In this document: positions 51,091-62,029 of the stretch, one piece after another
Layout of the letters: the number at the start of each line of letters is the position of its first letter
How positions within the stretch are numbered: the first letter of the stretch is position 1
Assembly (NCBI RefSeq): GCF_032062135.1
Contig: NC_092859.1
Span: 92,948,860 to 93,012,859 of the forward strand
Origin: Pyxicephalus adspersus
Lineage: Eukaryota > Chordata > Amphibia > Anura > Pyxicephalidae
Length of the DNA stretch: 64,000 nucleotides
Direction of reading: 5' to 3'
Position numbers and translations under genes: made by a program
Notes under the pieces: generated by a model
The model's database searches: none
What the model saw: only the letters and a program-made list of their open reading frames with translations
Told to the model about the DNA's origin: nothing

Positions 51091-51146
51091 GTTATTTCTA
51101 GAGGCCAAGGCTAGAGGATACTCTAGCCTTGGCCTCTAGAAATAAC
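51091..51146. repeat. Perfect 26-bp inverted repeat with 4-nt loop
   Basis: Arm 51091-51116 and arm 51121-51146 are exact reverse complements around GATA. The arm begins GTTATTTCTAGAGGCC. DNA or RNA from here would fold into a perfect 26-bp hairpin. Confidence 0.95.
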
Positions 51147-53754
51147 ACTGGCTTATAAGGATAATACTGGCTTTAGGAAGTCAGCAACCAGCAGCAACTA
51201 AAGAATGTTAAGAGTTTAATATGGGATACATTTGCTTTAAATGTAGAAAAATGCATGCATAGATTGGTTTAGAAAAACTAGCTACTCATATCCTAAAAGT
51301 TCAAGAATAGGCTTAGTTTACGCTAAGAGGTTATAAAGGATGATCTATCTAATCACTCCTTTTTAATCATGTAATTTTATGTAATGTATAGATCACATGT
51401 CAAAATAATTTTCTGCAAAAGAGAAAAAAACAAGTTAAGCGCCATACACAGAGGTTACAAAGATTGTAGTGAAAATGACTGCTTTAGTGATGGGAAACAG
51501 TAAATGTTATCTGTTTACACACTTATCTCTGCTGGAAATCAGCACTCTCTGACCACACATTTGTCACCTCAGTATCTTAGTCATCTACAAGAATCAGCGT
51601 ATCTGTATATTTTTAGAGAGATAGAAATATGCATACTGCTAACATAAAGCATGCACAAAGACACTGCAGACTTCTACAACAGAAAGGTGTTTGATTCATT
51701 TTAATGTCTTCCCTCATTGACATATATTGCTTATATGTTGGCATGCTGCATGGTTCACTAAAACTGAAATTTAGAAATGGCTAATACATTATCATTACTC
51801 AAATAATTAGTCTTGGGAGCCATAGATTTTTTGTAATTAGCCATCTCTAAGCAAGTGCCATTATACTCATCTAATTACCAAGAGAGGCAGCTGGATGTAA
51901 AAATGCTTTAAACATTCATTGCCTTGGTGATTTGGGTACAGCCTGTGTGCACACTGTCATTTAATGAAAAATAAAAGAGGTTTCAATAGGGAATACTTCA
52001 ACTATAAAGATTATTTTTTTAATTTTCTATCCATATGTAAAAAATGATATATAGTATTTCAACATAAGAGAATAAATGCCAGGTATGTTTTAAAATGGTT
52101 TGTATGAATCTATTATTTTTTGAATGATGTCCTAATGCAAACAAACAAAACAGGTTTCAATATTTTGTGTCCATTTCCTAGAACACATATGCATATATGG
52201 AGGTCGTATTTTACAGATATGTATACCTGTTTCAGATTAGTAACTCGAGCATTACTGAGTGTGGTGTGTCAGTGTAATAGCCAGAGAATTAGCTATAATA
52301 GCATAAAGTGGCAGCAGCCATGCATATCTAGCATCATGTTATGTGAACAGAATTTATACAATTTCATATATGAACACACAGTTACATATTAACCCTTCTT
52401 AACCAGAAAAAAATGCATAAAATTATTTTTTTTTTTCAACAAAACATGTTGAAATTGGTATTTTAGACCTGCAAATTGCAAAGCAGCCCGTTAAATAAGA
52501 TCATTTGTGCAGCCCAACCAGTTAAAAAAGGTCATTTGGAAGTAGCTTACTGCATGTTTTTTTGACAGCAAGTTTGAAAGGAGCCTTAGTATCGGACAAT
52601 CACACAACTAAAAAGCCACACAACTTTAAAAGAAGGAAAAGAGCTATTGGTAAATCGTTTTAAAATTTTCTAATCAATTTTTGAAAATATGTAGTATTTA
52701 CATACTACAAACCTCTGGCAAGGGCAAAGGATACCCAAATGTTACATCTACATACTTTATATCATGTTAATGTTTAGTCTTATTTTGCATAAAGTTTGGA
52801 AAGGTTAAGTTTGATTAAGTTTACTTGCTTCATGGTTGCCAAACATTAGATCAACTAGGATGGAAATTTACACGTGACAGCCAGAAGGGTTGTCAGTGGC
52901 TTACCTGGCGAGCATTCCAGCACCCCTCCATGTCAATGCCTATCAGTCTCATGAAAGAGGGTGTGAAGACAGCAGCCTTCACCATCAGAGACATAAAATA
53001 TCACTCGGGGGTAAGAGTGATGCTGGCAGCCCCTAGCCCTGTACTTGTCAGGCTTTCCGTCCATCACCTGACTCTCTGCAACTTCGTAGTTGAGAATTAC
53101 ACCCCTGACAACTAAATCTATTATGTCAAATACAGCAGCATATACAAAGTAGTAAGTACAGCAGTCAAGAACCAACTCTAGTTTGTTACATGGACAGTGA
53201 CATGCAAACTGATAATGCCCTCCTTTTGTACTCTCCTTCTATCACCATGTTTACTGAAACAAAGTCTGACTTGGGTGCTAGTACTTTCCAGCACCAAAGT
53301 AACTTCAGCTACTAAGCTACTTCAGCTACTAAGAAATGTTGCACAAACATATCCAATGCTTTTTTTTTCAATAATGCATATTCATCCACATTATTGTTTC
53401 ATCAAGGTCAACTTCAAGTCTGTGATTTGATTTGTCTTTTAAATAAGGTTTTAAGCTAAAACTGTAAAAGAACAGCAGCAATTTTTTAAAACCGCAGAAC
53501 TTCATTGGAACATCTGAAGAATAGTGTGCGTATTCCACCACACCACCCTTCTGTAAGAATTTAGTTGACCTAATACCCTAAATCAAGACTGGATAAAAAT
53601 CTACAAAACTCTCCCTTAGGTTAATCTCTCTGTGATTCCATTTCATCAAGTGGAAATGGGAAATAAAGAATATAATGGATGTTCATACACTAATACTTGT
53701 GCAGAAAATTGAATTGGAGAATTTGTAAATTAGCAGCACATCTCTATATATAAT
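51147..53754. other. Gene-free DNA with candidate conserved block at 51790-51990
   Basis: Three homeodomain-core TAATTA sites lie at 51804, 51834 and 51872, with an E-box CAGCTG at 51888-51893, in a non-repetitive stretch. This is the best enhancer-like candidate in the window, though unproven. The frame at 52825-53115 has no recognisable domain. Confidence 0.35.
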
Positions 53755-53907
53755 CTTTAAGGGATAGTCTAGTGTCCTCATCTCGTCTATAGCAGATCAA
53801 ATGAATGTAATTATTTAGCTCATTCACCTAATGAATGAATGAGCTAATTCATTTCATTTGTTTGATATACTATTGATGGGATGATGACACTTGACTATCC
53901 TTTAAAG
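53755..53907. mobile_element. Palindromic short element (fold-back, 153 bp)
   Basis: CTTTAAGGGATAGTC at the left and GACTATCCTTTAAAG at the right are inverted. The two halves (about 70 bp each) stay largely complementary through TCATC, ATAG, ATCAAA and TTAGCTCATTCA down to a loop near 53829. This is the form of a palindromic MITE, which if transcribed would give a long hairpin. Confidence 0.75.
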
Positions 53908-54784
53908 ATATACACAATTTGAAGGTGAAAAAATAGAATTGATGCGATTGTACATTGTGTCCTTCTGAGGAAGCCTTCTGGACATTCACACGGAATAGGT
54001 TAGGAATAGGATTTATGAATATTGTATATGTAATGTATACTGTAAACTTTGATACCTACCAACTAGCTCTGCACAAGTTTTAATGAAAAGTTCAACACAA
54101 TAAAATAGTTCCGAATTTTCTTTTTACAATTTGAATATTTGCATGCAAAATCCTAAATAAGATACAACTGGATTTTTTTTTTCTTTTAAGCCAAAATACG
54201 CAATAGGTGTCTAAAGCATATCAAGTATAAATAATAATAAAAAAAGAATACAGTGCACAGAACAATAGTGCAGTCCTATACCAACAAATGTAATTGAATC
54301 ATTTTCAACTTTATCTTTAAAATGCAGACATGGCTTCCTTAAAAACATAGAAGGGGTTAGTGCTACAGAAACAAATATGGTACAAATACAAGTAGTAACA
54401 TTTTAAAACTATGAGATTTTCTTATGAACATAAAATTCTCCTCATGTCTACATGAAATTAAAAGTTGCCATGCGGCATGCCTTGTTTTGGGACTTTTAAA
54501 ATAAGCAAAAGTAACACATTTGGCTGTGCATTAATAATAAATGCAACTGCAGGGTAAACAAGCTAGGCTCCAGGCAAGGTTTACTCAGAGAAGTATGGTG
54601 TTTTACAAGTCATATTAGGCCTGAAGTGATTCCTAAAACAATACTTTATCATTCTGTTTGTAAACAGATCGGTGAGGAAGCTTTCTAACATAATCTGTAA
54701 TATGTAATACATCACTTAACTAACGAAAAAACAAGGTAATGTCAAGCTGCATTTTAAAAACAGTATAAATACCAAGTGGTGATA
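53908..54784. other. Gene-free DNA with a weak hammerhead-like remnant
   Basis: CTGAGGAAGCCTTCTGG at about 53965-53981 resembles the start of the motif at 50735 but lacks the GAAA and closing stem. The rest is AT-rich and unclassified. Confidence 0.3.
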
Positions 54785-55282
54785 AAACCTAAAGAGGAAC
54801 TAAAGCCAAAAGTGCCTAAAACAAAAAAAATAGACTTACCTTCAATCCCGCAGGCCAGTCCGATTCATCCGGAGGTCTCTTCTGTCAGGTCCCGCGTCGT
54901 CCTGGCATCCATTCGCAAGCCAGGTGCCGCCATCTTCGTCTCTTCTTCCTGTTTTTCTTCCTACGTCACACGACCTAGGCGCCAGATCGGGTGACCTAGG
55001 TTGGGGGAAAAACTTGCCAATCTCACTGCGCATGTAGATGCGAGCTGCTCGGACATGCACAAAAGGAGCACTCAAGAGCCTCCCAGAATGCCTGATGTAG
55101 GTATCATGGGAGGCTTTGCGCTCCCCTAGGCGATCAAGAATTAGGGGGCGGTGATGCACTCTCTTTTTTTTTTTATTTGCCCTAAAAAAAAAAAAAAAAA
55201 AACAGAATTTTTACTTAACATAAAAGGGTTGTCTACCCTTTTATGTAAAGTGAAACTTCTGTGTTTAGGTACACTTTAACTA
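54785..55282. mobile_element. CpG-rich non-autonomous DNA element
   Basis: The left edge ACCTAAAGAGGAACTAAAGC and right edge, reverse complemented, GTTAAAGTGTACCTAAACAC, are an imperfect inverted pair. The middle 54845-55160 is clearly GC- and CG-richer than the surroundings, and poly-T/poly-A tracts lie at 55160-55201. The inner AAAAGGGTTGTCTACCCTTTT hairpin (55222-55242) is perfect or nearly so. Frames here (54776-54994, 54842-55159) are composition by-products. Confidence 0.55.
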
Positions 55283-55789
55283 ATTTTTTTGTTTATGGAT
55301 TTTTACATATACACTTTACAGTTCTTCAGCACGGACACACATACAATATAGTAACATATTGTACACACACATTGTAAGAGAATTATTGTGGCAGTGTTCT
55401 TTCCACCCCTTATACTTTTTTCTAACTTACTAATGCTTTCACCATTAGTACCGGTATGTCCAATCTTTCCACCTTTTGTAATATGCCCTAACTGCCTAGT
55501 GTAGCGTATTTTCTTCCTAGAGTCTCATGTTTTGTTAAAAGTGTAATCCCATGTAGTATTGTAACAGTGTGATCAATGTAGTGTAACAAGTTAGGCTTAG
55601 CTCACATTAACAAAAAACTGTTGCATTTTCCACTCAGAAAATGACTATTAGCAACTGCTAGGCCCCTGGGATTAATAGCAGGTGGTAAGTGCTGAGCTTT
55701 TTCAGGCCTTGCAGTTTATCAAGCAGCAGCGATTCCTGGTTTGAGGAAGGGGTAAACACAACTTTACCGCCAGTGTACATTTAGCCTAA

Positions 55790-56290
55790 CTACAGATGTG
55801 CTCCTGAAGTTATATCTAGTTAAAGAGAACATTTGTGAAAAAAAAGGAACAAAACAAAGGTCCTCAAACCAAGCCCAGCAAGTCCCACTCTGGCTTGGCT
55901 TCCTCCTTTGTAAAGCCTAATTTTTTTGTCCAGGGCTGACAGCAGCAAATTGCCATGGCAGTAAAGACTGAAGGGGAGGGGTCCACCCCAAAAGAACAAA
56001 AAACATTTTCTCATTATAAAAAGGGGAAATCACTCTTTCATATAATGTTAAAAAAATGTGATGCTTAAAAAACAACATGAACATGATAGTAGATGGGGGC
56101 AGGACAGCCAGTGTCCCCATCATCATTGCCCATATCCAAAAAAAGAAGCTATCCACCTAAGTGTGAGGGAGTAATGATATCATGGGCAGCACAGTCTGAT
56201 TTATGTGTGTGTATGGTCTGCCTGTCAATTTTCTGCAGCCTAACAACTCATGATGTTCACACTTTCGTATCTTCTAAACAGTTTGTCGTA
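55790..56290. repeat. Unclassified repeat related to 24484-25033
   Basis: GCAGCCTAACAACTCATGATGTTCACAC at the right shares its first 16 bases with 24572. A TTAAAGAGAACATTTGTGA start at 55819 is of the same style as the TTAAAG ends of other short elements here. Boundaries are uncertain. Confidence 0.35.
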
Positions 56291-56358
56291 ATGACTTGAA
56301 ATTTTCTCAGTTCCAGAGAAATTGTGGATAGAGGGGGGATCCATTTTTCAGGCAGATT

Positions 56359-56399
56359 GGGGGGGGGGGGGGGGGGGGAAGGAGGGGGGGGGGGGGGGG
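56359..56399. repeat. Poly-G tract
   Basis: Twenty G, then AAGGA, then sixteen G. It is the only long G run in an AT-rich window and could form quadruplexes; assembly length is unreliable here. Confidence 0.9.
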
Positions 56400-57371
56400 T
56401 AGCATGTTGACTGCCAGTGTCCCAATCTTACCCAAAATTATAGAAAAATCAAATGTTTTGCACACTAAAGGCAAACATTCATTTAAGGTTTACATCTACA
56501 TCAGAGAATAAAACAGATGAAACCTAATAAAAGTCAGTAACATAATGAAGTCAGTAACTCCAAAGGTTGCAATTTAAAAAACAACAAAAAACAAAATAGA
56601 TAACATGATGTTTTAGCCTTCAGTAACCAGTAATCTGGTGTCAATACCCGCCTAGCCCAAAAGGGCCCCTTCCCACAATGTGGCCAGTGTTGTGGAGGTC
56701 TGTGGGTCCAGGGAGATGAGACTTCCTTCTCAGAACCGTGTCCCCATCATCTAGGTCAGCCATGATTGGCTGAATGAAACACATGATTCCTTTAGCCACT
56801 CAAAGATGAGGTATATGACAGCAGGACACAGACCTTTCCCTTACAGAATAGTGCAGGGACACAAGTCAATTTTACCTGGAGGATTTTTGGAGCATTGTGA
56901 GACATCGCTGGATTGGTCATAAGAACATGCCCAGGTTGATGAGACTCACTGAGCAGAGGTTAGTATTTTTTTTTTAACACACTAAGGGACTTATATACCC
57001 CATTTAGTGAATGGGTGAAGTACCCCTGTATTCATTCCCCAGTGTTTTGGGGCAGATATATAGGGGCTTCCTAATAAAGGGGGATTCCTTTTGGATGCCA
57101 CTTACGGGTCTAGTTTTCTTCAAAAAGAGGATGCTACACACTCTTTGCTCTTTTTCTTTTTGTGAAAACCAGATTCTGTAGGACCTTTTTATGGATAGGA
57201 CATGGATAGCACATTTGTATGCTGTCCAAGGTCCTGAGCTTTTTTAAGTGTCTGATTTCAATAGGGCCAAAAGCCTCTACAAGCTTTTTTTGTAATGTAA
57301 ATTTTTATTAAACAAAAAAAAAAAAAAAAAAAAAAAACACAACATACTATAAAACATAATTTTACCCAAAA
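56400..57371. other. Unclassified repeat-like DNA, no gene
   Basis: 57000-57110 (CCCCTGTATTCATTCCCC..AATAAAGGGGGATTCC) resembles in style the CCCCCTTTATTAAGG stretch at 46583, suggesting a shared repeat. A 24-A run lies at 57315-57337. No coding signal before the piggyBac remnant. Confidence 0.35.
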
Positions 57372-58220
57372 TACAGCAACTATGGAATGGTAACATCTTC
57401 TGTTCTCACACTCATTGAGCCATTGCTAAATCAGGGCTATTGTGTCACAACCAACAACTTTTATACTTCGCCTGAACTTTAAGAATTTCTTCTGCAACAC
57501 AAAACAGATGCGTATGGAACCGTTAGGGCTAACCAGCTCAACATGCCATCAATGTTTGCAAAAAGGAAGCTGAAGACAGGGGAAACGGTTGCCTGGCAGA
57601 AAGGCAAAATGATGGCCCTCCGATGGCGTGTCAAGAAAGATGTGTGCCTAATGAGTACTGTCCATAATGCCTCCACTAATATGGTAGGCACAAAAGGTGG
57701 GAAAGAAATCATGAAGCCACAACTAGCTACTGACTACAATACCACAATGGGAGGTGTCGACAGAGCTGATCAAGCAATGGCATTCTACCCAGCAATGAGG
57801 AAACAGCAAAAGAAGTACTACAAAAAGAAGTACTACAATTCTTTACAAGCAAAAGAGTGACAGGCCTGTGAGTCATTCTGACTTCATTTGAAAAGTTTCC
57901 GAATCTATTGTTATGAACCACCAAACACCATCAATGTCCGTGAATAGACCTGGACATCCTGCTGTTGCAGTTGTCATCCCCGAACACCTGACTGGTCGTC
58001 ACTTCACGGAGTACATCCCACCAACCAAAAAAAGGCAGCACTTACACAGATGTGTATGGTTTGTTGTTCAAAGAGAGATGACAGTGAAAGGAAGATCCGA
58101 AAGAAAACCAGGTTCTACTGTCCTGAATGTGACTGATTGTGATCCTGTTGGACTTGCAGTGCAGTTCCATGTTTTAAAATTTACCATACCCGGGATGTCT
58201 ACTAGACATTTAATTTAAAT
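57372..58220 (+). pseudogene. piggyBac transposase pseudogene (C-terminal half)
   Basis: One frame from 57372 reads Y-G-M-V-T-S-S-V then L-I-E-P-L-L-N-Q-G-Y and N-N-F-Y-T-S-P-E-L, the piggyBac block holding a catalytic Asp; here the D of D-N-F/W is Asn. After an in-frame stop come Y-G-T-V-R-A-N, V-A-W-Q-K-G-K-M-M-A-L-R-W and D-Y-N-T-T-M-G-G-V-D-R-A-D-Q, another conserved acidic block. A stop at about 57858 and a frameshift follow. The frame 57913-58060 then holds R-P-G-H-P-A and I-P-P-T-K-K-R, and a further shift gives the cysteine-rich C-terminal finger (58052-58136, C-x-x-C-C then C-x-x-C). The protein would be inactive on at least three counts. The N-terminal half is absent. Confidence 0.88.
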
Positions 58221-58467
58221 TTATCAATAATATTGTACCCTAGTTTGAACAAATTTCAGTGTTTTTGATTTTATTACATTTTTAATTAAATTTTTTATTA
58301 TATTATTTCATTATTTTTTATAATTACTGTTTATAATTATTTTTTATATTATAATTTATGATTTGTGTTTCAAACTTTTTTTATACCAGGGAGTTATTCC
58401 TAAGATTTGATGGCCTACAATATTAAATGACAAATACTGAAAAAATTAGACCGCCAGGGAGGTTAAT
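58221..58467 (+). mobile_element. piggyBac 3' end with TTAA
   Basis: After the pseudogene, AT-rich sequence leads to ACCGCCAGGGAGGTTAA at 58451-58467. TTAA is the piggyBac insertion site, and TTAACCTCCCTGGCGGT (the reverse complement) is a piggyBac-type terminus I recognise from vertebrate genomes. The matching left end was not found upstream of 57372. Confidence 0.6.
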
Positions 58468-58599
58468 AAGGCATTTAAAAGCTTGGAAAGTCTCAATATG
58501 AGCACATTCAGTAAGTGAGTCATGGAAACAGGCATAATCGGGAATTCTGTTAGGTGGGAAAGAAGGTCATTTACTTCAGTCCAATATAGATGAACAGGT

Positions 58600-58721
58600 T
58601 TGAAATATTTGATATAACGTGCATACATGGGAACTACATCAGTCAAATTCAGGACAGTAGAACCTGGTTTTCTTTCGGATCTTCCTTTCACTGTCATCTC
58701 TCTTTGAACAACAAACCATAC
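58600..58721 (-). pseudogene. Second piggyBac fragment, opposite strand
   Basis: 58639-58721 is the reverse complement of 58054-58136 with a single mismatch by eye (82 of 83), covering the cysteine-rich finger of piggyBac transposase. The next bases on the minus strand (toward 58600) still resemble the family. The match stops sharply at 58721. Confidence 0.8.
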
Positions 58722-59624
58722 CATAAATACTTACAGATAGGGGAAATCACCTGCAATTTATCAGGGGTAAGTTACCACTGTATAATGATTATACAATGTG
58801 GCTACTGAACTTTAGTGGACCCTGCTCCATTTGGACTCCCATTTAAATTTGTGGAAAAAAGTCCCCCTGCACATGCTCGTCAAAATTGAGTGGGGACTAA
58901 AAATTTTAGATTTCTAGTCAATGACTGCTTGTAAAGACAAATTTGAAAGTAGCTTTTAATAGAGGAAGAGAAAAGCTCAAATTTATTTTGCAAATCTGTA
59001 AAGGAGAGTATCTCCCTTGTAAGCGAGTGGAAAATATGGCAAAAACAAAAAATCCTCTTAGAGCAGCAGAGCTGTAGCATGCGTTGCGTGTCTGGAATCT
59101 GAGCATTGTATAAAAATAAGATAAGTAGAGATTTGGGGAATGTAAGTTGATTGTACAAGCCTTTTTAGGAATTTCCGAATACTTCCTAAGTGGAGGAGGC
59201 AGAAGTGGCAAACTGGATGCTGCTCTGAGTGTCCAGAAAACAGCATGGAAATGCTGCCACTTGTCAAATGGAGCGTAATGAACATCTCAAGTTTTAACAG
59301 TTTTTTGCACATGATTTTGAGCAGCAAATTTCTAAAAAAAAACTAAGATATTAACTTTACAAAATTTAAACAATATTTTTAATAGCCAAGTGGAAGTATT
59401 TAGATGCAAATTATGGTTTTACTTTTTTGTTACCTTGTGTAACTACTGTTTGTGGTCAACAAAGCTTTGGAAGATTTGTTTCTGTGTCTGCATGTTACTC
59501 TATAAATCATATGTTAATTGTCAGCACATTTTCTTGTTATGTTGTACTTGTTTGCCTATGAAGCTGTGTTTTTTTGTACATGAACAAATATTTTTGTACA
59601 TGAATATAGATTTTTTTTGTACAT
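58722..59624. other. Gene-free DNA
   Basis: No gene or classified repeat. TTTTTGTACATGAA is repeated three times at 59570-59625, with variable spacing. Confidence 0.4.
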
Positions 59625-59721
59625 GAGAAAAATAAGACATCTCCTGAAAATAAGCCCTAATGCGATTTTCAGAGGAAAAATAAAAATAAGACACGGTCTT
59701 ATTTTCGGGGAAACATGGCAC
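59625..59721. repeat. AATAAGAC-rich inverted-repeat DNA element
   Basis: Contains AAAATAAGACATCTCCTG, AAAATAAGCCCTAATGC and AATAAGACACGGTCTTATTT then CGGGGAAACATGGCA. The order matches a vertebrate short DNA element I recognise by its fold-back GGTCTTATTTTCGGGGAAACA end. A cut copy is at 1-100. Confidence 0.6.
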
Positions 59722-60235
59722 TACCTAATTTTCAATTGTCACAGAAGCAATAGGTATAGCTATTAATCAAAAAAGAGGACCTCTCAAATTTTATTCTACA
59801 CATAAATTTCCTACAACCCACAAAATAAAGCAACATTATCTTTCAAAGGTGTAAATAAGTTAAAACAATAATTACGTGAAAAAGTGTTGCAACCCTCTTC
59901 CACAATAAATTAGGTAATAGGTACCACACCTTGGATTAAATGGTAGAAGGTAAACCATTTATTGGCCCCATTTAGGATAGATGCAAATAGGGCTAAATAA
60001 GTTATACAGAGGGGTTTTTAAGGTGCCACAGTTGATAATATTAAAAAAAAACATTTTATTTAACAAATCTTTAAAATATCTCACAAAACAATTTTTTACA
60101 TATACTCAATAATGATACAATAACTTTTACTATACAGTAACCTCTAGTGATTATAGCATGATTAAATCATAAAAGATGGTAAGTAATAGTTAAACTAAAA
60201 GTCTCCACTTAAAAAACGAAGTGTGCACCCTAGGA
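59722..60235. other. Gene-free AT-rich DNA
   Basis: Nothing recognised; may include sequence of the element bearing the hammerhead-like motif just downstream. Confidence 0.35.
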
Positions 60236-60281
60236 TCAACTTCACACGTTTCGTAAATCTGGTCTGCTTCATCAGGAGTTT
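60236..60281 (-). ncRNA. Hammerhead-ribozyme-like motif, minus strand
   Basis: On the minus strand: CTGATGA (60275 down to 60269), a degraded stem II, then GAAA (60252 down to 60249), then CGTGT and GAAGTT, which can partly pair with AACTC just before the core. The core letters are those of a hammerhead; stem II is weak and again has an A before it. It lies about 1.6 kb from Penelope-like nuclease sequence, the kind of element known to carry such ribozymes. Confidence 0.4.
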
Positions 60282-61203
60282 AAAAACAGCCCAAAATGTT
60301 TTTTAAAGACTACAAGACCATTGCTGACAGAAGTCATGGTTACAATTCGAATCTGCAAAAAGAAGAATATATAGTTTCCTTCAGAATCGCATAGTTAGTT
60401 AATTCATGTGCCATTACATTTGTGAGGTAATAACAGTGAATTTGCCACTAAGGTGAGTGGTCCAAACCCAAAATCCCATAATATAATAATAACAATAATG
60501 TTGTATGCACTGGAATATGCATATATTTATGCATACCTGATAATTATTACTTTTATGTTTTTATATATTCATTAAAGAAAGTATAAAAAAAAAACGTACA
60601 ATTTTCTGGGTTGCACTTAATCTATATCAATAGATTTAGGCTTTTAAAGGCATTGGATGTTAATTGTTGTAAAATGTTAAAAGTGAAATTCCTGATATCT
60701 AGGAGGGTGCAGTCCTAAATATAATTAGATAAGAGCCAATCAATTGTTTGAAGAGGTTTTTCACTTTTTAAAATTCAACCATATCACAAGGTAAACATAC
60801 CTGGATTTAAATGTGTCCCAGTTCAGTCAGGAATATCAAATGAACATTTCAGGATGGTTAGGGTAGTGCTGTCTCTTGTATAGCCATCAAAGCTAGGATT
60901 TGAATGGTGAATAACCTGCTTAAATGTGTGCTAAATCATCCCAGGGTCCACCGGGGGCACCAGTGTGTCGGTTTTCTGCTGTGTTCATGGAGAACGCTGA
61001 TGTGATGTCACTTCCGGGTCGGGCGCAAATCTAGATACACAGTCCTGGAACGCAAATGCGCTTCAGGGCTATGTATCAGCCGACACAGCTGCCTATTAAG
61101 AGCAGATTGTGCTCTCTGTGCAGTTGGAGACAAAAAGATGCTAAACAGGTCCCACCAGTAGGGGAGCATGCCATTCATTTTTTTTTATTTATATACGAGG
61201 AGG
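60282..61203. other. Gene-free DNA
   Basis: No exon or classified repeat was recognised. 60940-61160 is less AT-rich, without a recognisable product. Confidence 0.35.
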
Positions 61204-61771
61204 TGCTAAAAAGTTACTGGCTTTGCCCAGAAAGAAGAGAGCCAGAGTAATGAAATAACACATTTATTCAACATATGATGCACTTGGTACAGCGTAGTTG
61301 CAGCTTTTCTAGGCCTTTGGTTGGCCTGCAAACCAGCTCTCAGCAGCATCTTTGATGTCAGAAATGTCCTCAAATCCTTGCCCCTTCAGGTTTCTTCAAA
61401 TTCGGGAACAGATAACAGTCCAAAGGGGCCAGGTCAGGTGAGTGGGGGAATGGTGGACCAATTGGAAACCCAGGGTGTTCAATTTGGCAGCCACAACAAT
61501 GGACGTGAGCACAGGTGCATTGTCCTGCAAGAAAAAGGATCCCTTTGGTCGGTGTTTCGTCTTAATTGCCTCCTTCAGCTGGTCCAGGAGGTTAGCATAT
61601 TACTGTCTGGTGATACTAGATCCCTGAGGTAGGTAGTCCACCAAGAATTGCAAAGACCTGATATTTGCACAGTTACATACTAAGATATTAGACTGTCATA
61701 TGCCCCCACACTCATTTTTCTATTTCACCTGGAAGGGGGCAAAGCCAGGAACTTCTCAGCACCCCCTCGTA
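61204..61771 (-). mobile_element. Internally deleted mariner element with both terminal repeats
   Basis: The left end TACGAGGAGGTGCTAAAAAG and the right end, reverse complemented, TACGAGGGGGTGCTGAGAAG, are a clear inverted pair continuing TTxCTGGCTTTGCCC, each starting at TA. On the minus strand 61300-61560 codes mariner transposase C-terminal sequence, including H-S-P-D-L-A-P near 61440 (last catalytic region) and F-E-D-I-S-D-I-K-D-A-A-E-S-W-F-A-G near 61320-61370. At about 570 bp it is less than half an intact mariner, so the N-terminal half is deleted. Mariner moves by DDD transposase at TA sites. Confidence 0.85.
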
Positions 61772-61819
61772 TAATTATATACATGCATAAAGCACAAACC
61801 GGCATGAATCAAAAAAGAT

Positions 61820-61985
61820 ACATTGTATTCATTAAATGAATATTGTGTATTATAAGATGGAGAAATAGATTACTTCTTTAAATGACCATTGGTTCTGACA
61901 CAAAGAAATCTCATGGTAAATAGTAGTTGTGATTTTTGCATTTTGTATTAGATAAGAATAATGTAAACTATAAGCTTACATTTTC
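61820..61985 (-). mobile_element. Penelope-like fragment, minus strand, internally deleted
   Basis: Read on the minus strand it matches two separated parts of the plus-strand fragment at 62030-62557. TATCTAATACAAAATGCAAA with ATCACAAC matches 62127-62154, and the stretch from CAGAACCAATGGTCATTT to ATTCATTTAAT (61912 down to 61834) matches 62490-62556. The roughly 320 bp in between are missing. The two fragments therefore face each other as an inverted pair. Confidence 0.75.
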
Positions 61986-62029
61986 AATTGTGGATAATGT
62001 TCATACATTTCATAGAACCAACTATAATT

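Noticed and set aside
53960..54000. Third hammerhead ribozyme
   Set aside because: CTGAGGAAGCC is present but the GAAA and closing stems are not.
54776..55159. Plus and minus frames of 72 and 105 codons
   Set aside because: By-products of the GC-rich centre of a non-autonomous element; no recognisable protein.
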